DNA of 64,000 nucleotides from Pegoplata infirma (taxonomy: Eukaryota; Arthropoda; Insecta; Diptera; Anthomyiidae): NCBI GenBank assembly GCA_963921195.1, contig OY992539.1, positions 160,462,622 through 160,526,621 of the forward strand. The letters run 5' to 3'. Both the position numbers and the translations under genes were made by a program. Positions 10,389 to 20,886 of this stretch are shown here, piece after piece; position 1 is the first letter of the stretch, and every line of letters begins with the position of its first letter. Under the pieces are notes generated by a model. That model made no database searches, was not told the origin of the DNA, and worked only from the letters and a program-made list of their open reading frames with translations.

Positions 10389-11234
10389 CCTACTCAAAAT
10401 ATTTCCATTTATATTTAAAAATTTTCTAAATGCTTTTCAGAAAATTTTGATATACAAAAAAAAAAAATTTGATATACAAAAAAATAAAATTGAAAAGCAG
10501 TTACATAATTTTTAAATCAAAATGAAATTTTTTGAATTACAATTAAAATATCTGAACTTATTTAAATTCAAAAATAATTTTCTTAAAATTATTTAGAAAA
10601 TTTTGAAATGAAAAGGGAAATTTTTGAAAAACAAATGGAATTTTCTGAAAAGCATTTAGAAAATTTTAAAATACAAATAGAAAACTCTGATATACATTGA
10701 AAATTTTTGACTTAAATTTAGAAATTTTTTAAATATAACTGGAAATTTTTGAATTATAAATAGATATTTCCAAAATATAATTGAATGGATATATCCCAAA
10801 TATTGAAATATAATTGGAAATATATTTTTTTAGTGGAAAAAATAGTTTTCTTAAAAAAAAATATTTTTTTTTGCATATTGTATTGCGTTGTTGACTTTTT
10901 TCTAGTTAATTTATTTAAAAAAAAAACTGTCCTCTTTTTAGGGTCAAATGTCCTCGTTTTTTGAGGTTGACGTCCTCTTTTTCTCAAAATGCAAATGGCA
11001 ACCCTAGTCGTAATAGACATATTTTCATGAAATGAGCCAAGGAATACGCTGGTAAAATTCGGCGGGTCGTGACTGAATCACCCTGTATAATGCAATGTAA
11101 CACAATATATATTTATACGCAATTTGATCCGAATAATGGTGGATGTTTTTGCTTTAAAAAAGATCAACTTGTATAAAATACGATTTGATTTCATCCGAGT
11201 TTTGACCAGACATTGCTATATATTGGTGGATCTA

Positions 11235-11704
11235 CCCAGCAAAAATTGACATTACTAGTAATGGGTTTTGTAATCCAAAACAGATGTTAATCAGTAGTTA
11301 CTTATTGAATGAAACACTAATTATTTTAACAAGGGCGTGAGACAAAAATAACTAGTGAAGAGTATGGAGATAAATAAGTAGTTACTGACTCGGATTACTA
11401 ATAAGGAGTAAAAACCCATTACCAATAAGAAGTAAAATAATTAGTTAATTAAAACATTTAAAATTTAACTTGTTTTTACTAAAACTTAAAAATTGCGTAT
11501 TTTTTATTAAGTTTTTAAGTTAATTGAATTGTAAAGGTTAAAAACTGCAAGTGCAAGAAGATATTATTACTTAGAAGTGCTTTTATAACATATTACTGAA
11601 AAGTAGTTACTTTTGGGCTTAAAATAATGGTAATGGGTACTCATTATAAATAATGTACTTGGTAATGATTACTTTTCACAACTCATTACCATGTTTTTGC
11701 TGGG
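11235..11704. mobile_element. CCCAGCA-family element (470 bp)
   Basis: CCCAGCAAAAA at 11235 and TTTTTGCTGGG ending at 11704 are flanked by TA on both sides (11233-11234, 11705-11706). The interior has several ACTTATT/GTAATGGGT-type near-repeats and no coding sequence. The same ends occur at 22097-22902 (2 bp duplication proven by an empty site) and at 43033. Confidence 0.65.
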
Positions 11705-12382
11705 TAATTAGATCTAATTGCATAAAAACATATAAAATCCTGGTGTTTTTTTGTTTGGGTTGAGATACACAACAGGTCAATGATACATTCACCAAGCATA
11801 TAATTTTCTAAAACAAAAAAATGTTTGGGTACGCTTCGAACCAGATAGGGGATATACATACATAACCCTAATAAGCAAATGTTTAGGAACATTTTAAAAA
11901 GTTTTTTATGCTTTGCCTAAAAAACTTAGAAAATTTTTGGTTAATTGGAAACATACAAAGTTTTATATGGAACAGAATAAGCTATATATAATTTGATGTT
12001 AAATTATACAGAAAAACAAATTTTGTATTGACCCTCATATTATTTTATTTAATTATATCAACCGTACACCTTTTAATCCGAATCATGATTAAATTATATA
12101 TTACTACATATGACTGCATAAAAAAATTTAGAAAATATCTCACGGATGTATAATCATATATAATTTATTATGTTTGTATCAAGTTATATAATATAATATA
12201 TGTTTATTTTTACTCGGGCATTTTAATTTGGTAAAAATCTAAATAAATTTTTGTTATAATTTTTATTATTTGTTTTTCTCTTCAACAATTTTAATTTTTT
12301 TTTTGTATAAAATTGCATAAAATAATATCAAAATTAACTTACAATTAGAAAATTTTTGCTGTTTTTGCTATAATTTAATAAT

Positions 12383-14566
12383 CCCGAGTAAAAAAAGATC
12401 TGATATAATCATATATGCTATTATATAGTTATTTATATTTATATATGGTTATGCAAGAACTTTGATATGAACATACAAGTTTATATATAGCATTGTATTT
12501 TTCCTGGTTTTTTAATATGATAGCATACATATTCATATCTATTTATATACTGATCTATATGAAATTTGATATGACATATAAGGTCGGGAATTTTTAGATA
12601 TGGCAGATAAAAAGATATATGATTTTATTTATAATTATATCCCGAAAAAAATTTTCAAAATTTTCTAAGTCCCGGACAATTAAAAAAAATTAAATAATTT
12701 TCAAGTCCTAAAAAATTTTATGAAAATTTTCCAAAGTCCCGGAAACTAAATTTTTTTGGCAATTTTTTTTGGAGTAAAAAATGAAAATGTTTTTAGGAGA
12801 AATTTTATTTTTTTGAAGAATTTTTAAGTTCCGAAAAAATGTTTTTAAATTTTCTAAGACACAAACATTTTTTGGAATTTTTAAATCCCTTTAAAATAAT
12901 TTTAGAAAAAAAAAATTACAAATTTTTAATAATTTGCTAAGTCCCGAAAAAATTCCGAAGAATACAATAAAAACTCTTCTAATTGATAATGTATCCAATC
13001 TGATAGAATAATTTCTAATTTCATGTTTAAAATTTCAAAAAGATTACCAGATTACATCTAATTATATAAAAATTTATCTAATTTTAACAGATAAGATATG
13101 ATGTAATACAATTAGATAGACCCATTTTTGGGATCAAACTTAATCAAATTTGATATTATTTTATCAAAAATAATAGAATTTGATACAATCGTATAATATT
13201 CGATCCGCCAATTTTCGGATCAAAATTAATATGGATTTACATAAAAGTATATCTGTTCATATATAATTAAATATTGCGTCATATAACTTTTTTTTACTCC
13301 CCGACTAAAAATAAATATACAGGTCCATATATAATTTGAAATTGAGCCATATATAATTTAATATGGCACAACACGTATTTGGATAAAATAAGATGATGAA
13401 ATTGGTGGATCAAAATAGCTTAAAATTTGTTATATTAGATTAAATATGATCGTTTTTGATCCGAATATTGGGTTTATCTAATTTGATATAATTGTATATA
13501 ATTTTATATCATAAGATAAAATATGTAGAATTTTGCATAAAATATTTTTTTTATCTCATAATTTTCAAATTTATCCCAAGTTTTTTCGGGAAATGCAAAA
13601 AAAAAATGCAAAAAAAAAAAAAAATTGTGTCCGGGACTTAGAAATTAAAAAAAAAAAAAAAATTAAAAAAAAAAAATTCCTAAAACTTTGTTAATAAACT
13701 TTTACTTCAAAACGCAAAAAATGTACCAAAAATATTTTTATCCAGGACTTAGAAAATATTACAAAACTTTTTCAGGACATGTAAAATTTTTCAAAATTTG
13801 GCTAAATTTTGTTTTTGTTTAAATTATTTTTAATGAAATTCTTAACTCCAAAACGCAAAAACTATTTGTGTCTGGAAATTTTAAAAAAATTTCTCGGGAC
13901 TTAGAAAACTTTTTTCCCCCGATTCGGAACCATATATATATGTGTATCTCATTTTGTATGAGGTCAGACATGGTGTTGTATATCATATATTTATTTATCT
14001 AATATTGTATGAGGTCATTCATGGAGTCATATAAAATATTATATGCAACATCTTATTTAATAAAGCTTTATATATTGTATGTGGAGCAACACATGATTAG
14101 ATATCCTTTTATATGGCACCATATTAAATTTTGGATGTAAAACTTAATACAAGATACATTCACATATAATTATGTAAAGTACTGTGTATGGCCGTATATA
14201 AATGTATTAAATAATATGTTACTATATCTAAACTTTTTTAGTCGGGTCGGGATATTCCTAGTAAAAAAGTTTTGATATAATAATATATAATTTGATACAA
14301 TCATATTAAAATATCTAAGATTTAATGTGGCTCCATTTTCTTAACTGAGGTTATACATAAATATATATGACTTTATATATTTATATAAATCTACATTTGC
14401 TTATATTAAATAAGATCAACTGGTTTTAATTGGATGTGACCAAAATTCGGATCAAATTGTATCATTTTTATATTTTTCTATCTAAAATAATACAATTAGA
14501 TAATTATTTGATCCAACAGCCAATTTTGAGATCAAATTAGATCTTAAAAGTTTTTTTTTACTCGGG
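12383..14566. mobile_element. CCCGAG-family element (2.2 kb)
   Basis: CCCGAGTAAAAAAAG at 12383 pairs with TTTTTTTTTACTCGGG ending at 14566, with AT on each side (12381-12382, 14567-14568). The interior contains ATATATGG words and GATCAAATT words like the other copies. Further degenerate ends at 13290-13305 (ACTCCCCGACTAAAAA) and 14236-14275 point to smaller nested or decayed copies. No T-arm module was noticed here. Confidence 0.5.
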
Positions 14567-14837
14567 ATATTATTTAACATGGTACCATATATATTTATAT
14601 GTGAAGTTGTGTTTAATTTGGCCAATCTTGTATATTTATATACGGCATATATAATAATATATGTGACCACATATAATAATATATAACATTATCTGACACT
14701 ATATTGGAAATTAAGTTGAAATATTTTTTCCAATACATAATTTTATCTAGAAACATATAGTGTCAGATATAAACATATACAAATCTTTATTCCTATACAA
14801 TATTGCATATGACTATATCATTTCTTTTTTACTCGGG

Positions 14838-15016
14838 TATATATGATGTCTTTATATAATTTGATATGAATATATGTAATCTTTTTTACTCGGGCTCGTA
14901 AAAATAGGCAGTATTGAGTACACGGTACTCAAATACTCAATACTTTTACAACACTAATTTTGAGTCACTATACGTCACTAAAATATTACCTTTATAAATC
15001 TACCTTTTTTTTTTAG
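14838..15016 (+). other. Intron sequence and splice acceptor before the cadherin exon
   Basis: The stretch holds a leftover TTTTTTACTCGGG end (to 14896) and AT-rich sequence. It finishes in a pyrimidine tract (TACCTTTTTTTTTTAG, 15001-15016) that forms a good 3' splice site directly in front of the only recognisable host exon. Confidence 0.6.
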
Positions 15017-15288
15017 GTTAACGATAGAGGAAATCCTAAAATGTATTCCCAGACAATGGCAAAAGTGTTTATTAATATACTTAACGTAAATGATTGCCCA
15101 CCAGAGTTTCCAAATAAGGAATTCAATGTTACATTATATTTACCAACATATGAAGGCGTACAAATAACGCAGATATCAGCCACGGATATGGATAAAGATG
15201 ATAGTTCCGAAATTCGTTATGACATCGTTGATGGAAACGTACATAATTGCTTTGTTATAAATAATTTCACAGGTGTAATAACGATAAG
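15017..15288 (+). CDS. Cadherin-repeat protein, one internal exon (Fat/Fat-like type)
   Basis: The exon encodes the end of one extracellular cadherin repeat and most of the next. Reading from 15017 in phase 0 it opens with VNDRGNPK (the DRGxP cadherin motif), then the linker NVNDCPPEF and LPTYEGVQITQISATDMDKD with the calcium-binding ATDxD motif, and ends in FTGVITI. The preceding bases TTTTTTTTAG are an acceptor and AG|GTATGTG at 15289 is a donor, leaving a split codon (2 nt). The ATG at 15041 is internal and not a start. NVNDCPP and LPTY(x)GV resemble vertebrate FAT1/FAT3 and insect Fat-like (kugelei), a giant adhesion and planar-polarity cadherin. The family call is firm; the orthologue is inferred. 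No neighbouring exon was found. Confidence 0.85.
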
Positions 15289-16289
15289 GTATGTGACAAA
15301 AAAAATTTGATAAAATTATATCATGAAATTATATATGAACACTAGGGGGTCCCTTATTTAGGAAATGTTAAGTCGGTATTTGCTCATTTGTTTCTAATGG
15401 ACTTGAAAATAACTCATAATTCATATTACGCCCCTACGACCACGCCTCCAAGTTGGCAACGTCATCGAGCCATCATCAGTGACGGCGCGGTGACATGTCA
15501 GATTCACTGCTGACATCCATAAGACAGCTCTATGTACTGAGTTGAGGACAGTTTCATAAAAATTTTCAAAATGTCCTCACTCAAAGTCAGCAGTAGTCAG
15601 GGCTGACCTTCTGGGGACATGTCACCTAGGGGAAATGTCTGACATTCCTTTCGTTTTTACTTTCATCCATTTTCCTTTAAAAATTATCTTCTCATATTTA
15701 GAAAAAACTTTTCGCCGTTTTTAGTCCCAACTGGATTTGAACCTTGAACCCTAACTACACCTAACTACTTGTTCCACACTTTATTTTGAAAATTGTTTAT
15801 CTATTTATTACTTTTATACTACTTATTAGATTTTGATTTTATTTTAAATAAATCGATAATATTGCCATCTTTTTCTTGAAAATTATAGAGGTGCCCAGAT
15901 TTAAAATTCTAACTGAATATCTGCTATTCTGAAGACGACATTTCCTTTTCAACATTCAGTGCTGACAATGTTAGGATATGTCATCAAGGATTACCTATGA
16001 TTCGACAGAACCTGAAGACATTTCCTCAAGGAATCACTGTGTAAATTTCCTCAGTGACACATTTTCCAACTGCGCTTCTCTAAGCGACGGGGCCTTTAAG
16101 ATCGGGGACTTAAAATCAATTTTCCATACAAAGCAAAATTTGTTTTATTGTTTGTTTATATTGCTTTGCTTGATTAGTTTATTAACGAAAAAAAATATTT
16201 TGGTGGGATAAGGCTTTCAGCTCAAAAAAAATTTTCAAACAAAAATTTAGAGCCGTTGGGGCCCTACGGCAAAGATTTTTTTTTTTAGT
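15289..16289 (+). other. Intron with degenerate GACATTTCC/TGTCAGC repeats
   Basis: No gene is seen. Between about 15440 and 16110 many imperfect words built on GACATGTC, TGAGGACA, GCTGACA and GACATTTCCTCA occur in both orientations. They suggest a decayed palindromic transposon, but no clean ends or target duplication were found. Short ORFs here lack family features. Confidence 0.4.
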
Positions 16290-16760
16290 TTTGAAAAGCA
16301 ACGATTTAAGTTGTGTTGCTTTAAATCATAGCTGTATGCTATGATTGAAATAACGAAATGAATAAATAACAATATTTTTTCAAAAATAATCAAATAACAA
16401 ATTATTTAAATATTTGAAAATGAATAATATTTATTTTGATTTTATTTGAATGACGAAAAATCTAATAATTTTTTCTGATTTTTTTTTATTCAAACAAACA
16501 AAATATAATTTTTCAAAATAATCAACAAAAATTTGTGATTTTTTTTTTTGGTTATTCACAAAAATTCAAAAAAATAACGTATTATTCAAACAACAAAAAA
16601 TAAATATTCTTGAACATTTTGTGTTTGAAAAAAAATCTATTTCATTTATTTTGTACAGAGAAACACGAAATTATTCTTACAAAACAGTTTTGTTTTGATG
16701 TCAGGTTCTTACAAATTGTAATTTAAAAAAGTCCATTGAAATTCAGAAAAGTTAAGTTGT
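16290..16760 (-). repeat. AT-rich dispersed repeat, inverse of 39780-40246
   Basis: Words such as CAAATTTTTGTTGATTATTTT, CACAAAATTTTCAAGAATAT and TTAAATCATAGCTGTAT in one copy recur in reverse order and complement in the other. The copies are 23 kb apart in opposite orientation. It is probably an old non-autonomous element. No coding content. Confidence 0.55.
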
Positions 16761-16827
16761 AATTTAGGAAATTCCAAGTGCAGATATAAAAACTTTTATA
16801 AAAATCTGAAAAAGAGGATTTTATAGG

Positions 16828-17110
16828 TTGGTTTAAAAGGACTATACGCACTTTGTCATTCCATGTGTAATGCATCGAAATATCCATCTAACAGACTATA
16901 AAATATATGTTATTGATCAGAGATAGATTGTAACACATTCTACAGATGTCCGTCCGTTTGTTTGTGGAAGACATGATGCAGTCCCAACTAAAAGAGCTAG
17001 ACTGCGGAAATTTGTCAGAAATATGTCTTATGGTCTGAGCCGGTTATGTACGGAAATGGGCCAAATCGGATCATATTTCAACATCTGAAAAAACGCAAAA
17101 TTAAATAAAA
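16828..17110 (+). mobile_element. Decayed mini-me/INE-1-like fragment
   Basis: CTTTGTCATTCCATGTGTAA, ATATGTTATTGATCAG, GATGTCCGTCCGTTTG and GACATGATGCAGTCC follow the order of the mini-me copies at 1129-1680 and 6038-6870, with many substitutions. The 5' TATACCC start and the 3' end are absent. Confidence 0.6.
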
Positions 17111-17585
17111 TATTTCTATGTCAGAAGAAGTTCAACGTCCTGCAGTTTAATCCAGGGGACTATAAAAAAGTTTTTTATCATAAAATTTAGTGGTTATATA
17201 GCCAAATTTAAAAACATGGGACTTGCGAAATGGAATGATATCTGATAATTATGATAAATACCAAAATGTTAATCCTCACAAAATTTTTTCTTAATTCACT
17301 TATGTATAAAAAACAAAGTTTTGTGTGACGATATCTTTAATCTAAAGACAATTACGAAATTTTAAAAACCGGTTTTCGAATAGTTCGAAAAGCAGCGTTT
17401 TTTTAAAAACACGGTTTCGGTTTTTTAAATTGACAAAAAACCGGTTGAACCCGTTTTTTTTCGGTTTTTTTGCAAAATAAGGCAAAAAATATCGATCACG
17501 GCCAATATAAAGCAGAGATTGTCGGTGTTTCGAAAAAATTGGTACTTTATATCACCATTTCCAATATTATTTCAGAAAATACAAT
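17111..17585. other. No gene; AT-rich with AACCGGTTT words
   Basis: Around 17365-17480 the words ACCGGTTTTCGAATAGTT and CGGTTTTTT occur in both orientations. They resemble 23335-23420 and the small MITE at 20232-20321. No complete element border and no coding frame are visible. Confidence 0.4.
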
Positions 17586-18872
17586 TTGTATTTAAGAAAT
17601 TTCCAATTATTCAATGGTCTGCTAAATGATAGACAGTATGGTTTTCGTAGGGGTCGTTCAACTGGAGACCTAATGGCGTTTCTTTCGGAATGGTGGAGTA
17701 AATCCATACATCGTCTCGGCGAAAGTAAGGTTGTTGCTCTGGATATTTTCAAGGCTTTCGATCGTGTTTGGCACCGTGCACTCATCTCGAAGGTACGAGC
17801 ATTTGGCGTTGGTGATACTTTCGCTCGTTTTATCACGAGCTTTCTCGCTAATCGTACCATTCGTGTTGTCGTAGATGGGTTTTACTCAAGGGATTTTTCA
17901 CTAAACGCAGGAGTACTCCAGGGCTCTGTTCTTTCTCCCTCCCTTTTTCTAATGTTTATTAACGATCTACTCGGGCTTACTATTAACCCAATTTATTCTT
18001 TTGCGGATGATAGCAACATTTGCCACTCTTACTCCTTCGACCATAGACCAAGCCAATTAGAGGTTGGTATCATGAGGGAACATATGGATAGCACTCTTAA
18101 CCTTGACCTATTGAGAATCTCTACGTGGGGTCTCGAGAATAGAGTAGACTTTAACGAACGTAAGACCCAGTGCGCTGTCCTGACCCACAAGCGTATTCAG
18201 GATTCAGGACCTAATTTGTCCTTTGGTGGCGTGAACATTGGGGAATGTGAAGCTCTTGATGTTCTGGGTATGAAAATACAGTGTGACGTCCGTTGGAACA
18301 AACACATATTTGAAGTATCGAAAGAAGCATTCAAGTGCTTGGGCTTTTTGAAACGCTGCAGAACCTACTTCACTCCATCTGATCTCCTAACAGTTTATAC
18401 TACCTACATTCGTCCTAAAATGGAATACAATTCCCATGTATGGGCAGGTGCTTCAATATCATCATTGGAGTTACTTGACCGCGTACAGAGGAGGGCGTTG
18501 ATGCTAATAGGGTCTGATATTATATCCGATTCCATTAATTCCTTAGAGCATCGTCGTAATGTTGGTTGTGTGTCCTTGTTGTATCGTTATTTTCACGGAA
18601 ATTGTTCTACTGAGATAAGTAATCTCATCCCGGATATACGTGCGTTTGGTCGCAATACGCGCCTCTCCAGCAGAGCTCATCCGTTTGTTGTTGATTGGGC
18701 AACGGACCGTACAACTCACTATAGAGAGAATTCCTTCTTTGGCCGAACTATTCGTATGTGGAACAGACTTCCCGCCCACGTTTTTCGTGATACTTACAAC
18801 ATTAAAAAATTCAAGTCAAACATCCACAGACACTACTCCCTTTTTCCTCCTTCCCATACCTATATTTCCTGA
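17586..18872 (+). pseudogene. 5'-truncated LINE: reverse transcriptase domain to 3' tail
   Basis: The frame is open for 428 codons and carries non-LTR reverse transcriptase motifs: QYGFRRGRST near residue 18, the first catalytic aspartate in ALDIFKAFDRVWH (~47-59), GVLQGSVLSP (the usual P is L) and FADD (~138). It closes with the LINE C-terminal region (LLDRVQRRAL, MWNRLP). There is no initiator ATG (the first codon is TTG), no endonuclease domain and no ORF1, so the copy is 5'-truncated. A short 3' UTR ends in an A-rich tail at about 18927-18952. TTGTATTT-like words flank it as a possible target duplication. The clade is Jockey/CR1-like by style; I cannot fix it further. Confidence 0.85.
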
Positions 18873-18957
18873 TCTTAACACAATGCAATGCATTTATAGG
18901 GGGCATCCCCTGAGTGTTGGTCTTAAAAAAAAAATAAAAAAAAAAATTGTATTTTAG

Positions 18958-19288
18958 AGGTTTCTATTTCTACAAATTGTAATGCAAATGAAAATTTCTG
19001 ATATGAGGCATTCCACACCAAATGTCCAGCGACAAAAAACACGTGTACCGTAAACTTCTGAATAGGTTGTATGGATAGCCCTATATGGAACTTAGAAAAC
19101 TGCGTTTTTGGTTTTTCAATTTTTCAAAAACTGGGCTTAGGAGGCGTGGTCAAATATTGGAAAAATGATCAAATTTGTGGCGAGTTGCCTTGATTAAATA
19201 TTTATCACATTAAAACGGAATGCACCACAATCTCAAAAATGTACATTCTTATATAGTTTTGCATGGGCTATTGATTCAATTTTTTTTT
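18958..19288. other. No gene recognised
   Basis: AT-rich sequence with a CACACCAAATGTCCAGCGAC word and no long frame, microsatellite or clear terminal repeats. It lies between the truncated LINE and a large inverted repeat. Confidence 0.4.
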
Positions 19289-19439
19289 TTTGAAAATTTT
19301 CAGAACCCGTTCTGAAATTTTCCATTTTTTAAAAATGTCAATTTATTAAAAAACATGCCACTTTTTTTTTTCTTTTTTAAATTTTTTTTTAAGTTTAGAT
19401 GTTTGTCCATCCACACAAAAAAATTCAGAAACACGTTCT

Positions 19440-19645
19440 TCGTTTTTTTTGAGAAAATCGCATTTTGAACTTTAAATTTCATAACAATTTTATAATTTGC
19501 CTGTATTTCTTTGTTTTAACGTTGCGAATGAGTAATATTTATGGGATTAATAATACTCATTCGCAACGTTAAATCAAGAAAATACAAGCAAATTACAAAA
19601 TTGTTATGAAATTTAAAGTTCAAATGCGATTTTCTCGAAATACAT
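19440..19645. repeat. Near-perfect palindrome, arms about 90 bp
   Basis: TTTGAGAAAATCGCATTTTG ... AACGTTGCGAATGAGTA on the left is mirrored by TACTCATTCGCAACGTT ... CGATTTTCTCGAAA on the right, around a centre near 19537. The only spacer is about 20 bases. A transcript would form a long hairpin. Confidence 0.75.
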
Positions 19646-19655
19646 CTATACATAC

Positions 19656-20886
19656 TAGGGCGTTTCATCAAAAACTTTTTTTTGGATTTTTGCAACTCTT
19701 GAAGCGGAATATGAATTCTTATGGCCTAAAAGATTTTTGAGATTTTTTTCAGATTTTTGGAATGTCGGGATCAACTCGCTCAAATCGATTTTATCAAAAA
19801 AATGAGGTTATGAAACATAATTTTTTTTATTTTTTGTTCTCTGGTGCCTTTTTTTAACAAAACCGGATATAATACTTCTTAATGTTGCTAGCCTCCTAAA
19901 AAAAAATATTCGCGGTCAAAATTATAAGTTCAAGGGTCACTAAGATGACCTTAAAAGTAAAAATTCAGAATTTCCCGTGTTTTAACCTCAATAATTCGAG
20001 AAATAAGCTATGTATGAACGTCATGTTGAATCCGTTAGATAGGTCTTTAAAACACCTTTCATTTAAAACCAATCTGACTATTGTCACTTTTGTAGAAATG
20101 TTAAAAAAAATAAAAAACTGGGAAAAACTCATTTTCTCCCCAATTTTATCGAAAATTGAACTGGTGCATTAGGTAGTTTTTTTTTGTAAAGTTAAAATAA
20201 TAACTTTTAAAGGCTTTTTATAGATTGTAGTTAGTGTTTCCAAGCCGGTTAACCAAAAAACCGGTTTTTTGTGAAAAAAACCGGTTTGACAAAAACCCGG
20301 GTTTCCGGTTTGGAAACACTAATTGCAATCAAAAAAACTTCTTTAAAGTTTATTATTTCAATTTTACAAAAAAACTACTAATGGATTCCCTTCGATTTTC
20401 TGTAAAATGGGGGAAAAAATGAGTTTATCTTAGTTTTTTAATATTTCTACTAAAGTGACAAATGTCATTTTGGTTTTAAATTAAAGGTATTAAAAAGACC
20501 TATCTAACGGATTCATCATTACGTTCATATATTGCATATTTCTCAAATTATTAAGGTTGGAACACGGGAAATTCTGAATTTTTACTTTAAAGGTCATCTT
20601 AGTGACCCTTGAAGTTATTATTTTGACCGCGAATATTTTTTTTTAGGAGGCTAGCAACATTAAGAAGTATTATATCCGGTTTTGTTAAAAAAAGGCACCA
20701 GAGAACAAAAAATAAAAAAAATTATGTTTCATAACCTCATTTTTTTGATAAAATCGATTTGAGCGAGTTGATCCCGACATTCCAAAAATCTGAAAAAAAT
20801 CTCAAAAATCTTTTAGGCCATAAGAATTCATATTCCGCTTCAAGAGTTGCAAAAATCCAAAAAAAAGTTTTTGATGAAACGCCCTA
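19656..20886. mobile_element. Foldback element with 8 bp duplication, copy 1
   Basis: The ends TAGGGCGTTTCATCAAAAAC and their complement are flanked by a perfect 8 bp duplication ATACATAC (19648-19655, 20887-20894). The element is one palindrome with arms of about 560 bp, so features such as GCTAGCCTCCTAAAAAAAAA appear twice in opposite sense. A 90 bp MITE occupies the loop. A second copy lies at 41683-42968. The 8 bp duplication and TAGGG end suggest a hAT relative. Non-coding; ORFs in the arms mirror each other. Confidence 0.8.
20232..20321. mobile_element. 90 bp MITE with AACCGGTTT core
   Basis: TAGTGTTTCCAA and TTGGAAACACTA bound an interior of ACCGGTTTTTT words. The flanking octamers ATTGTAGT and ATTGCAAT match at 6 of 8 positions and may be a decayed hAT-type duplication. 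It sits at the centre of the foldback element. Confidence 0.55.

Larger units (their letters stand above)
8040..11006. mobile_element. Non-autonomous hAT element
   Basis: TAGGGTTGCCAT (8040-8051) and ATGGCAACCCTA (10995-11006) are flanked by a perfect 8 bp duplication GTCGTAAT (8032-8039, 11007-11014). Subterminal GTCCTCTTTT words occur at both ends, analogous to the GTCCCGC words of the element at 920-5519, so the two are probably related families. It holds the ribozyme-bearing repeat at 8581-9350 and a second hAT element at 9385-10128. The stretch 10389-11006 is AT-rich without a gene. Confidence 0.85.
7067..11085. mobile_element. Foldback element with CAGGGTG ends
   Basis: The termini CAGGGTGATTCAGTCACGAC and its exact complement (ending CACCCTG at 11085) are flanked by TATA on each side (7063-7066, 11086-11089). 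Without the hAT insertion at 8040-11006 the element is about 1.04 kb and is one imperfect palindrome around position 7590: nearly every motif of the left arm recurs in reverse in the right arm (for example CCCAGAGGTCTT at 7494 and AAGACCTCTGGG at 7667). ORFs over the arms are mirror shadows. Confidence 0.75.
7035..12218. mobile_element. CCCGAG-family element hosting the 7-11 kb nest
   Basis: CCCGAGTAAAAATTTTTATATGATG at 7035 pairs with TTTTTACTCGGG ending at 12218. CA precedes the left end (7033-7034) and follows the right end (12219-12220). Almost all of the interior between 7067 and 11085 is a foldback insertion, and 11235-11704 is a CCCAGCA-type insertion. The remaining native sequence is AT-rich with ATATAT words. 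Non-coding. Confidence 0.5.
5573..14837. mobile_element. Possible outer CCCGAG-family copy, heavily interrupted
   Basis: CCCGAGTAAAAA at 5573 preceded by TA can be paired with TTTTTTACTCGGG ending at 14837 followed by TA. The interior is AT-rich with GATCTAATTTGAT-type words typical of the family, and contains at least two further complete copies (7035-12218 and 12383-14566). The pairing is tentative because other right ends lie nearby (14236, 14896). Confidence 0.3.

Noticed and set aside
12383..14820. TATATATAA-type words as promoters
   Set aside because: They are dense, symmetrical and typical of the CCCGAG element interior. Nothing downstream is transcribed as far as the sequence shows.
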